This document shows positions 7,712 through 14,767 of a stretch of DNA of 39,992 nucleotides, in pieces (the stretch's first letter is position 1; every line of letters starts with the position of its first letter). The DNA is from Phycisphaeraceae bacterium (lineage in GTDB: Bacteria; Planctomycetota; Phycisphaerae; Phycisphaerales; Phycisphaeraceae): NCBI GenBank assembly GCA_020851395.1, contig JADZCW010000040.1:1-39992 (forward strand). Reading direction: 5' to 3'. Below the pieces are notes generated by a model that made no database searches, was not told the DNA's origin, and saw only the letters and a program-made list of their open reading frames with translations. The position numbers and the translations under genes are program-made.

Positions 7712-8974
7712 GTGGATCAGGTGCGTGAACTCGTGACTCGGGCGGCTGCGGGCGGCTCGCTGGAGGAGCGCGTCGGCGCTTACGGGCGGCTTGTCGAGCG
7801 GTTTCGCGACATGGCCTGTGGGTATGCCTATGCGATCCTGGGCGACTTTCACCTGGCGGAGGACGCGGCGCAGGAGGCGTTCGTGACGGCCTACCGGAAG
7901 TTGGGGCAACTCGATGAGCCGGGGGCGTTCCCGGGCTGGTTCCGGAGCATCGTCCGGACGACGTGCGGGCAGATGACCCGGGGCAAGACGCTGCCGATGG
8001 CCCCGATGGATGCCGCGGGCGTGATGCCGTCGCGGGAGGACAGCCCGGGCGAACTGGCGGAGGCCCAAGAGATGCGCGACCAGGTGCTTGCGGCGATCAG
8101 CCAGCTGCCGGACGAGCAACGCGAGGTCACGACCCTGTTCTACATCAACGGGTATTCACAACAGGACATCGCCGACTTCCTGGAGGTGCCGGTCGGGACG
8201 GTCAAGAACCGGCTGCACGCCTCGCGGGGTCGGCTCAGACAAAGGATGCTGAACATGGTCAAAGACACGCTGCACGCGAGCGCTCCGGACGAGCGATTCG
8301 ACAAGAGGGTCATCGAGAGCCTGCTGGCCAGGCCGAATCTGCTGGACATCCCGGGACATCCAGTGCGGCAGGTGCTCGACGCGATCCGGCAGGCCCTGGC
8401 GGAGTTCGATTTCGTCGCGGCGGAGGATGTCGTCGTGCCGCCGGTGAAGGCCGCGAAGGAATCCTTCGCTCAGGCTTACCAGGTCGACGACGGGAAGATC
8501 CTGAGCTATGAGACGACGATCAGCCTGTTCCAGGCCGCCGAGGGCCGCCGCCCGCCGGTCCACCTGATCGTGGCGGGCCGGTCGTTTCGTGCCGTGGGTG
8601 AGACGCTCTGGCACAGCAAGACGTTTCACCAGATGGACGCTCTGGTCGTGGAGCGCGGCGCGTCGTACGAACAATGCCTGGCCTTGCTGCGGCGGGTGCT
8701 GGGGGCGGCGTTGGGCGATGAGCACTTCGTGCCGGGTGAAGTGGTTCCGCTGTGGTACGCCAAGGGGTACCGGCAGGCCATGGTCAAATCGCCCGACGGC
8801 CTGATCAATCCCGTCGGTTACGGGCGGATCGAGTCCGACGTGCTGGCGGACCTGGGCTATGACCCACAGAACGTCGGTGGGTATGCCGTGGACGTCGGGC
8901 TGGACCGGCTGGCCATGCTGCGGTGCGGGGTCCGTGACATCCGGGCGCTGTGGGAGCCGCCCTACCTTCGCTGA
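7712..8974 (+). CDS. ECF-type sigma factor fused to a PheRS-alpha-like catalytic core
   Basis: The protein is 420 residues. Sigma region 2 lies at about 24-90 (GDFHLAEDAAQEAFVTAYRK is typical) and region 4 at about 120-178 (LPDEQREVTTLFYINGYSQQ, then an HTH ending GTVKNRLHASRGRLR). After a linker, residues 214-420 match the PheS core from its first conserved block (GHPVRQVLDAIR) to its natural C-terminus (VDVGLDRLAMLRCGVRDIR). Motif 2 is represented by AGRSFR (R290, R293) and TFHQMDALVV, and motif 3 by GLDR (396-399). About 30-40 residues of the normal core after motif 1 are missing. GTG 7712 follows AAGAGG by six bases; an upstream in-frame GTG at 7673 has no such site. I infer a transcription factor whose synthetase-like part senses an amino acid, adenylate or tRNA. 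A strong terminator follows. Confidence 0.88.
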   Translation: MDQVRELVTRAAAGGSLEERVGAYGRLVERFRDMACGYAYAILGDFHLAEDAAQEAFVTAYRKLGQLDEPGAFPGWFRSIVRTTCGQMTRGKTLPMAPMDAAGVMPSREDSPGELAEAQEMRDQVLAAISQLPDEQREVTTLFYINGYSQQDIADFLEVPVGTVKNRLHASRGRLRQRMLNMVKDTLHASAPDERFDKRVIESLLARPNLLDIPGHPVRQVLDAIRQALAEFDFVAAEDVVVPPVKAAKESFAQAYQVDDGKILSYETTISLFQAAEGRRPPVHLIVAGRSFRAVGETLWHSKTFHQMDALVVERGASYEQCLALLRRVLGAALGDEHFVPGEVVPLWYAKGYRQAMVKSPDGLINPVGYGRIESDVLADLGYDPQNVGGYAVDVGLDRLAMLRCGVRDIRALWEPPYLR

Positions 8975-8997
8975 ATGATCGGATCACATAACGCACA

Positions 8998-9044
8998 CAC
9001 CGGCGAGGGCATGGCCATCCGCATGCCCTCGCCGGTGATGTTTT
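8998..9044 (+). terminator. Strong hairpin terminator after the sigma-PheS gene
   Basis: CACCGGCGAGGGCATG (8998-9013) pairs perfectly with CATGCCCTCGCCGGTG (9022-9037) around an 8-base loop, followed by TTTT at 9041-9044. The T-run is short but the 16-bp stem is exceptional. It separates the sigma gene from the following UroD-like gene. Confidence 0.75.
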
Positions 9045-9134
9045 GAGGTGAGGGTGGTCGGTCTCCTCTCGGTGTGCGAAACGCGTCGGCATCAGCGACA
9101 ATGTCCTGGGGCGGGATGGCTGGAGCTGGCGATC

Positions 9135-10256
9135 ATGAACACCCGTGAGCGGTTCATCGCTCAGATGCACTACCAGCCGCGCGATCGGTCGCTGATCTGG
9201 GACTTCAATTTCTGGCGTGAGACCATCGCCGTCTGGCACGAGCAGGGGCTGCCACCGCAGATCAAGCACGATTACTCCGGCGTCACCACCGACGCCTTCT
9301 TCGGGATGGACCCCACAGCCCACTGGACCGGCCACTCGGGCCTCTGCCCGGCGTTCGAGGAGAAGGTGATCGAAGACCGCGGCGACCACGAGGTCATCCA
9401 GCAGGGAACGGGCACGACGGTGCTGCGGAAGAAGTTTATGAGCTCGATCCCGATGCACCTCGGGCACACGCTCGTCGACCGTGAGAGCTGGAAGAAGCAT
9501 TACCTGCCGCGCCTCGACCCGGATCATCCGGGGCGGTTCAACCTCCAGCGGGTCCGCGAGCAGGACGCACGCGAGGAGGTGCTGCTGCTGAGCGGTGGCA
9601 GCCTCTACGGCAACCTGCGCGACTGGATGGGGATGGAGAACCTGTCCATGGTCGTCTACGACGACCCGGCGTGGTTCGAGGAGATGGTCGTGGCGCAGGC
9701 GGACTGCACCGTCGGCGTGATCCAGAAGGCCATCGAGCACGGCATCCAGCCCGACGCCTGCGGGATCTGGGAAGACATGTGCTACAACGCCGGGCCGCTG
9801 CTGAGCCCTAAGCACTTCATGCAATATCTGGTCCCACAGTACCGGCGGATCACGGATCTCTTGCACAAGATCAACGTGGACGTGGTGTGGGTCGACTGCG
9901 ACGGGTGCATCGACCAGCTCGTGCCCCTGTGGCTCGAGGCGGGGGTCAACTGCATGTTCCCCGTCGAGGTCGGCACGTGGGGCGGCGACCCGATCAAGTT
10001 CCGCAAGCAGTACGGCAGGGAGCTCTTGCTAGTCGGCGGGTTTGACAAACGCATCCTCATGCGCGGGCCTGCGGCGATCGACGCGGAGGTCCAGCGCCTG
10101 ACGCCGCTGGTCGAGGAGGGTGGGTACATTCCGTTGCCGGACCATCGCGTGCCGCCGGATGTGCCGTATGCCCACTACGTCCATTATCTCAAGCAGGCAC
10201 GGAAGGTCTGGGGAAAGGACACCAACCTGCGGCCGATGCATCCTTCGATCGCCTGA
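9135..10256 (+). CDS. UroD-fold methyltransferase-like protein (DCDG variant)
   Basis: The protein is 373 residues. NTRERFIAQMHYQPRDRSLI is the superfamily entry motif; SGGSLYGNLRDWMGMENL (153-170) and IWEDMCYNAGPLLSP (211-225) match the barrel core. At the metal position it has D254-C-D256-G257 instead of HxCG, and it ends with PDHRVPPDVPY, equivalent to the SDHSVPP block of the 6480 gene. It resembles proteins often labelled uroporphyrinogen decarboxylase-like or trimethylamine-corrinoid-associated, but heme synthesis is unlikely given this context. I chose ATG 9135, with GGAG nine bases upstream, over an upstream GTG at 9048 that lies just past the terminator. It is the first gene of a probable three-gene unit. 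Confidence 0.82.
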   Translation: MNTRERFIAQMHYQPRDRSLIWDFNFWRETIAVWHEQGLPPQIKHDYSGVTTDAFFGMDPTAHWTGHSGLCPAFEEKVIEDRGDHEVIQQGTGTTVLRKKFMSSIPMHLGHTLVDRESWKKHYLPRLDPDHPGRFNLQRVREQDAREEVLLLSGGSLYGNLRDWMGMENLSMVVYDDPAWFEEMVVAQADCTVGVIQKAIEHGIQPDACGIWEDMCYNAGPLLSPKHFMQYLVPQYRRITDLLHKINVDVVWVDCDGCIDQLVPLWLEAGVNCMFPVEVGTWGGDPIKFRKQYGRELLLVGGFDKRILMRGPAAIDAEVQRLTPLVEEGGYIPLPDHRVPPDVPYAHYVHYLKQARKVWGKDTNLRPMHPSIA

Positions 10257-10289
10257 TTCTTCTTGCCCTGTTGCTGATGAGTCCGCGTC

Positions 10290-11441
10290 ATGACCATCGC
10301 CCATGCACCGATTGAGCCTATGCCGCGCCGGCCGCGATGGGAAGCCCATCTGCGGCATATCGCGGCATCACCGCTGGGGCTCTGCCCGGATTTCCCCCGG
10401 ATCGCGGAGCGATGGGAGGCTTGGTGGCATCACGAGCTGGTGGATCGGCCGCTGTTCCTGGGCAAGGTCAACACGGACGCTCGACGGGCCATGGAGAAGC
10501 GGACGGACCTACTGCACCGGCCCGACGAATGGTTCGCTGGCAAGCAAGAGGATCTCGAGCAGAAGCACTTCGTCGGGGACTGCGTGCCGAACATCCGCGT
10601 GGACTTCGGGCCGGTGCTGCTGGGCGGGCTGCTGGGGGGGCGGATGGAGTTCGGGGCGAGCACGTCGTGGACGCACCCGCACATCAACGATGACTGGTCG
10701 AACAGGCCCGGGGGGAGGATCGTCGATGGGGAGCTGTATGGGCTGCTCAAGGAGCTGTTTGAGCGCGTGGCCCGGGACGCGGCGGGGCGATATCTGATCT
10801 GCACGCCGGACCTGGGCGGGTCGGCGGACGTGCTGTCGAATCTGCGCGGCCCGGAGACGCTCTGCATGGACGTGATCGACTGCCCGCGGAACATCGCCGA
10901 GACGATCGACGCGATCTACCCGGCGTGGCATGAGGCGATCAGTGCGCTCTATGACATCGCGACGGACGCGGGGACGGGCTTGATCCACTGGCTGGAGATC
11001 TGGTCGAACAAGCCCTACATGATCCCGGCGTGCGACTTCAACTTCCTGATCGATCAGGAATCGTTCAATCGGCTGTGTCTGCCGGACATCGCGCGGCAGA
11101 CGGCGACGATCGGGCGCGGGGTGTTTCACCTCGATGGGCCGGGGGCGGCGCGGCACATCGACGCTCTCTTGGAGGTGCCGTGCCTGGAGGCGATCCAGTT
11201 CGTGCCCGGGGCGGGGTCGCCCTCGACGCTGCCATGGGTGGAGATGTTCCGGAAGATCCAGGGGGCGGGACGGTCGCTGTTTATTGTCTGCCCGCCGGAC
11301 GAGGTGCTGAGGCTCTGTCGATCGCTGCGGCCCGAGGGGCTGGCGATCCAGGTGAACTCCGGCGGGGGACCGGCTGAGTTGAACGACCTTTTCAACGCTT
11401 TTTGCAGGCAATCACTGCATCCCCGAGGCGGCGGAGGATGA
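10290..11441 (+). CDS. UroD-fold methyltransferase-like protein (HLDG variant)
   Basis: The protein is 383 residues. It belongs to a distant UroD-like branch: RWEAWWHHELVDRPLFLGKV at 41-60, TPDLGGSADVLSNLRGPETL (172-191), an IPACDFNFLIDQESF block and VFH280-L-D282-GPGAARHID at the position of the MtaA zinc motif. Cysteine is replaced by aspartate there. It ends with LAIQVNSGGGPAELNDLF. No close functional assignment is possible from sequence alone; a role as a substrate-specific methyltransferase feeding the 3528 carrier is inference. ATG 10290 has only a weak purine stretch upstream; ATG 10320 is an alternative. It lies 33 bases behind the previous gene. Confidence 0.78.
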   Translation: MTIAHAPIEPMPRRPRWEAHLRHIAASPLGLCPDFPRIAERWEAWWHHELVDRPLFLGKVNTDARRAMEKRTDLLHRPDEWFAGKQEDLEQKHFVGDCVPNIRVDFGPVLLGGLLGGRMEFGASTSWTHPHINDDWSNRPGGRIVDGELYGLLKELFERVARDAAGRYLICTPDLGGSADVLSNLRGPETLCMDVIDCPRNIAETIDAIYPAWHEAISALYDIATDAGTGLIHWLEIWSNKPYMIPACDFNFLIDQESFNRLCLPDIARQTATIGRGVFHLDGPGAARHIDALLEVPCLEAIQFVPGAGSPSTLPWVEMFRKIQGAGRSLFIVCPPDEVLRLCRSLRPEGLAIQVNSGGGPAELNDLFNAFCRQSLHPRGGGG

Positions 11442-11525
11442 TCCTGTCTGTGGGTTGCCCCTCGGCTGTGTGAGAAGCACAATGAGCTGACGCTGTTTGT
11501 TCGCCTGTTGCTTGGAGTCCTTCGC

Positions 11526-12416
11526 ATGGCCAGACCCGATCTTCTGAAACTTCTCGCCCAGCGCACCGTCCTCTGCGACGGCGGGATGGGGACGCAGCTC
11601 ATCGCGGCGGGGATGAGTCCGGGGGAGCCGTCGGCGAGGTGGAACCTGGACCACGCTGAGGTGGTGCAGGCGGTGCACCGTCGGTATCGGCAGGCAGGGT
11701 GCGATCTGGTGACGACCAACACGTTCCAGGCCACGCGGACGGCGCTGGCTCAGCACGGGCTCGAAGCGCAGACGCGGGCGATCAACCTGGCGGCGGCGAA
11801 GAATGCGCGACTCGGGGCGGGCGAGGAAACGATCGTGCTGGCGGACGTCGGGCCTTTCGGTGGATTCCTTGAGCCGATGGGGGAGACGACGGAGGACGAG
11901 CTCTCGGAGATCTTCACGGAGCAATTGATCGCCCTGCGCGACGGGGGGTGCGACGCGGTGATTGTGGAGACGATGGGCGATCCGAATGAGGCGGCTGTCG
12001 CGGTGCGGGCGGCAAAGAAGTTGGCGGATTGGCCGGTCATCGCGACGTTCGCCTTTGCGCGGACGGGAGGCGTGTTCCGCACGATGATGGGGACGATGGT
12101 GGAGCAGGCGCTCGGCGCGTTGCGCGAGGCGGGGGCGGAGGTCGTCGGGGCGAACTGCGGGACGGACCTGGAGCTTGAGGATTACGTGGAGCTGGCCCGC
12201 GAGGTGGTCAAGGCGGCGGGTGATGCAAGGGCGATCATGCAGCCCAACGCCGGGGCGCCCAAGCTCGTCGATGGGCGGAGCGTTCACCCAGCGACGGCGG
12301 GGCAGATGGCGGGATTCGCGGCGAAGTACGTCGGGGCGGGGCTGGCGATTCTCGGGGGGTGCTGCGGGACGACGCCGGAGCATCTGCGGGCAATGGCGGC
12401 GGTGGTGAAGAAGTAA
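11526..12416 (+). CDS. Homocysteine S-methyltransferase (MetH N-terminal/BHMT-like), stand-alone
   Basis: The protein is 296 residues, a single homocysteine-binding TIM barrel. LCDGGMGTQL (16-25) is the family start motif. C211 in GANCGT and C279-C280 in GGCCGTTPEH are the three zinc ligands that activate homocysteine thiolate. It lacks the pterin, cobalamin and activation domains of full MetH, so it needs a separate methyl donor. The adjacent carrier (3528) could supply one, making methionine from the catabolised methyl group; betaine or S-methylmethionine are other possible donors. ATG 11526 follows GGAGTCCTTCGC. It converges with aat at 12 bases' distance. Confidence 0.88.
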   Translation: MARPDLLKLLAQRTVLCDGGMGTQLIAAGMSPGEPSARWNLDHAEVVQAVHRRYRQAGCDLVTTNTFQATRTALAQHGLEAQTRAINLAAAKNARLGAGEETIVLADVGPFGGFLEPMGETTEDELSEIFTEQLIALRDGGCDAVIVETMGDPNEAAVAVRAAKKLADWPVIATFAFARTGGVFRTMMGTMVEQALGALREAGAEVVGANCGTDLELEDYVELAREVVKAAGDARAIMQPNAGAPKLVDGRSVHPATAGQMAGFAAKYVGAGLAILGGCCGTTPEHLRAMAAVVKK

Positions 12417-12428
12417 GGGGCGAGGGAT

Positions 12429-13088
12429 CTATCCCCCCCACCGCTCGCCCATCAGTAGCGCGGTGTTGAGGCGCTGGAGGTACTCCTTGGCGGGGATCTC
12501 GGTGGCGCCGAGCAGCGCGGTGACGGGGGTGACCATCTGGATATCGAAGAGGCTGAAGCCTCGCTCGCGCAGGCGCTCGGCCAATTTCACGACGCAGACC
12601 TTCGAGGCGTCATCGGCGCGGCTGAACATGGACTCGCCGAAGAAGGCCCCGGCGAGGGCGACGCCGTAGAGGCCGCCGACCAAGCGGCGTGATGGGGTGG
12701 AGGAATCTTCCTCAGAGGGGTCGTGTTTCCATGCTTCGACGCTGTGGGCCAGTCCGAGGCGGTGCAGTTGGGTGTAGACGTCGATGATCGCGGGGCCGAT
12801 CCAGGTGTCGGGGCGCTTGGGCGTGATCCGGGCACAGCCGGCGATGACTTGGTCGAAAGCCTGGTCAAAGGTGATGAGGTAGTCCCCGCGGCGAAGGCGC
12901 TTGGCGAGGGAGCGGGGGACGCGGAGGTTGTCGAGCTCGAGGACGCCGCGTGGGTCGGCGGTGTACCAGCGGACGTCGCCGGTGGCGGGGTCGGTCATGG
13001 GGAAGACGCCCTGGGCGTAGGCGGAGAGAACCTCCTCGACGCTGATCGCGGGGTGTCCCTCGTGCTCGGGTGAGTCGGTCTGGCCCAT
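12429..13088 (-). CDS. aat: Leucyl/phenylalanyl-tRNA-protein transferase
   Basis: The protein is 219 residues. VLSAYAQGVFPMTD matches the conserved AYxxGxFPM entry, and GGLYGVALAGAFFGESMFSRADDASK is the family's best-conserved block. The enzyme transfers Leu or Phe from tRNA to N-terminal Arg/Lys of proteins, creating an N-degron for ClpS/ClpAP. The start ATG at 13088 is preceded by a weak site; the N-terminus HEGHPAISVEE is slightly extended. A tRNA-Phe gene, whose aminoacylated product is one of its two donors, lies 128 bases upstream on the same strand. Confidence 0.93.
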   Translation of the reverse strand: MGQTDSPEHEGHPAISVEEVLSAYAQGVFPMTDPATGDVRWYTADPRGVLELDNLRVPRSLAKRLRRGDYLITFDQAFDQVIAGCARITPKRPDTWIGPAIIDVYTQLHRLGLAHSVEAWKHDPSEEDSSTPSRRLVGGLYGVALAGAFFGESMFSRADDASKVCVVKLAERLRERGFSLFDIQMVTPVTALLGATEIPAKEYLQRLNTALLMGERWGG

Positions 13089-13138
13089 GCTTCAACCATA
13101 CCAGTCAGCGGGACCACGTCGGATCATCAAACAACACG

Positions 13139-13161
13139 CCGCCGGGCTGTGTGCCCAGCGG
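13139..13161 (-). terminator. Weak hairpin between tRNA-Phe and aat
   Basis: On the minus strand, CCGCTGGGC and GCCCGGCGG form a 9-bp stem (one G-U) with loop ACACA, followed by CGTGTTGTTTG. The T content is modest, so it may terminate tRNA-Phe transcription only partly and let aat be read through. Confidence 0.35.
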
Positions 13162-13216
13162 TCGTCATCTGAATCTTCTCAATATCCGGGACCGGCGAGA
13201 CTTACAATCGGGAAAA

Positions 13217-13289
13217 TGGCCAGGGGCGGATTTGAACCGCCGACACTGCGATTTTCAGTCGCATGCTCTACCAACTGAGCTACCTGGCC
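13217..13289 (-). tRNA. tRNA-Phe (anticodon GAA)
   Basis: It is a 73-nt cloverleaf. Acceptor GGCCAGG pairs with CCTGGCC; the D arm is GCTC/GAGC; the anticodon stem TGCGA/TCGCA holds loop CTGAAAA with anticodon GAA at 13256-13254; the T stem GGCGG/CCGCC holds TTCAAAT. The discriminator is A and CCA is not encoded. Confidence 0.96.
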
Positions 13290-13314
13290 GATGGCCTCTC
13301 AGCGACGGCAGAAG

Positions 13315-13342
13315 AGGTTAACCTGCTGTCGTGGTCTGTCAA
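13315..13342 (-). promoter_or_regulatory. Probable promoter of tRNA-Phe (and aat)
   Basis: On the minus strand, a perfect TTGACA (13342-13337) is followed after 16 bases by TAACCT (13320-13315), about 25 bases before the tRNA 5' end. The -10 box is poor, and the AGGTTAACCT palindrome covers it. Confidence 0.5.
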
Positions 13343-13377
13343 CCGTCCATCGGGCCGACGATCCTGGGACTTGACGC

Positions 13378-14001
13378 ATGACAATCAGCGCGTGGCTGGC
13401 TTATCTCGGGGCGTCGGTGCTGCTGACCCTGGCGCCCGGGCCGGACAATCTGCTGGTCATCGCGACGGGGATCGCACGGGGGCGGCGGCAGGCGATCACG
13501 CTGGCGTTGGGGATGTGCAGCGGGGTGAGCGTGCACACGGCGGCGGTGGCGATGGGGCTGGCGGCGATCATCTACTCGTCGGCGATGCTGTTTCATGGGG
13601 TGAAGCTGGCGGGGGCGGGGTACCTGCTGATCCTGGCGTACCGGATGGTGAGGCACCCGGCAACGCTGGGGGGGTATGCGCCGGCGTATGACGGGGGCGC
13701 GGCGTGGTTCCGGCGGGGGCTGGTCATGAACGTGCTCAATCCCAAGGTGGCGCTCTTCTTTGTGGCGTTCCTGCCGCAGTTTGTGGATCGAGAGCGGGGG
13801 GACGCGGGGAAGCAGGTCTTCTGGCTGGGGCTGGTGTTCATGCTCCAGTCGGTGGCGATCTTTACGACGATCGGGTACTTCGCGGGGTTGATCGGGCAGT
13901 GGCTGCGGGAGCGGCCGGGGACGTCGCGGGCGCTGGGGTGGCTGGCGGCGGCGGCTTTCGCGGGGATCGGGCTGAAGCTGGCCCTTGCGGGTCGGTCGTA
14001 A
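13378..14001 (+). CDS. LysE/RhtB family amino-acid exporter
   Basis: The protein is 207 residues with six hydrophobic segments. LAPGPDNLLVIATGIARGRR is the family signature near the N-terminus; GLVMNVLNPKVALFFVAFLPQF (about 119-140) is the second conserved block. Such proteins export amino acids or related small molecules across the inner membrane using the proton gradient. The start is ATG 13378, with only weak purines upstream. It is divergent from tRNA-Phe and sits alone; the rplK promoter begins about 50 bases after its stop. Confidence 0.9.
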   Translation: MTISAWLAYLGASVLLTLAPGPDNLLVIATGIARGRRQAITLALGMCSGVSVHTAAVAMGLAAIIYSSAMLFHGVKLAGAGYLLILAYRMVRHPATLGGYAPAYDGGAAWFRRGLVMNVLNPKVALFFVAFLPQFVDRERGDAGKQVFWLGLVFMLQSVAIFTTIGYFAGLIGQWLRERPGTSRALGWLAAAAFAGIGLKLALAGRS

Positions 14002-14051
14002 GGGGTTGCCAACGGGGGGTTTCCGGGGGGTTGGGCGTCACGCCAAGGGTT

Positions 14052-14079
14052 TTGCACTGCGGGTAGAGCGTGATATACT
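14052..14079 (+). promoter_or_regulatory. Promoter of the rplK operon
   Basis: TTGCAC (14052-14057) and TATACT (14074-14079) are 16 bases apart, with a TG just upstream of the -10 box. The predicted start near 14086 leaves a leader of about 87 bases containing junction element copy 3 and a CCCGG/CCGGG hairpin. Confidence 0.75.
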
Positions 14080-14099
14080 GTTCGGCTCTTCGTACCCCG

Positions 14100-14116
14100 C
14101 CCCCCCCCGGAAGTTT
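14100..14116 (+). repeat. Junction element copy 3 (rplK leader)
   Basis: Nine C are followed by GGAAGTTT, then GATGACCGGG. CCCGG (14106-14110) can pair with CCGGG (14122-14126). It lies in the 5' leader of rplK, where L1 classically binds to regulate the operon; a link is speculative. Confidence 0.6.
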
Positions 14117-14172
14117 GATGACCGGGAATGAGCTCGGAAGGGTATGCGACGACAGGCTCAGGAGACATGGCC

Positions 14173-14616
14173 ATGGCCAAATCCAAGAAACCCATCACCT
14201 CGCAGTTCAAGATCCAGGCCCCCGGCGGCAAGGCCACGCCCGCGCCGCCGATCGGCCCGGCCCTTGGCCAGCATGGCGTCAACCCCGGCCAGTTCATCCA
14301 GCAGTTCAACGCCGCCACGGCCGCCCTCAACGGCAAGGTCGTCGGCTGCGTGATCACCGTCTACCAGGACCGCACCTTCGAATTCGAGATCAAGAGCCCC
14401 CCTGCCGCCGTGCTGATCAAGGACGCGGCCAAGGTCGAGAAGGGCTCGGGCGTGCCGAACAAGGAGAAGGTCGGCAAGATCAACGCCGACCAGCTCAAGG
14501 CCATCGCCCAGGAGAAGCAGAAGGAACTGACCGGCGCGAGCATCGAGGCCTGCATGCGGATCATCGCCGGCACGGCCCGGTCGATGGGCGTAACGGTCGA
14601 GGGGTTCCAGAGCTAA
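14173..14616 (+). CDS. rplK: 50S ribosomal protein L11
   Basis: The protein is 147 residues, the normal L11 length. [20 protein letters not shown] is followed by [16 protein letters not shown], the universal L11 signature, and the C-terminal domain ends [20 protein letters not shown]11 binds the GTPase centre of 23S rRNA. Two ATGs lie six bases apart; AGGAG at 14160-14164 is too close to ATG 14167 and ideal for ATG 14173, so I use the latter. It is the first gene of the L11-L1-L10-L7/L12 operon. No nusG or secE precedes it, unlike the classical order. Confidence 0.97.
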   Translation: MAKSKKPITSQFKIQAPGGKATPAPPIGPALGQHGVNPGQFIQQFNAATAALNGKVVGCVITVYQDRTFEFEIKSPPAAVLIKDAAKVEKGSGVPNKEKVGKINADQLKAIAQEKQKELTGASIEACMRIIAGTARSMGVTVEGFQS

Positions 14617-14626
14617 CCCCCGGAAG
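14617..14626 (+). repeat. Junction element copy 4 (directly after rplK stop)
   Basis: CCCCCGGAAG starts at the base after the TAA and is followed by CCGG at 14633-14636. It is exactly complementary to copy 5 upstream of rplA. Confidence 0.6.
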
Positions 14627-14732
14627 CAGAACCCCGGAACCGTGCGTTCGCCGCCGCCGGGTTGAATCGACAAGCAACAGGGCCAACCACGAGCCTGAAT
14701 CGTGGGAGATGAACCACCCCGCCATGGAAGGA

Positions 14733-14749
14733 AAACTTCCGGGGGGGGG
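14733..14749 (+). repeat. Junction element copy 5 (before rplA), inverted
   Basis: AAACTTCCGGGGGGGGG ends 18 bases before the rplA ATG. Copies 4 and 5 can pair as CCCCCGGAAG/CTTCCGGGGG, closing most of the rplK-rplA spacer into one large hairpin. Confidence 0.6.
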
Positions 14750-14767
14750 CATCACAAAGGAAGAATC

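Noticed and set aside
9048-9134. A longer start for the UroD-like gene at 9135
   Set aside because: GTG 9048 lies just after the terminator T-run, and the added 29 residues show no family similarity.
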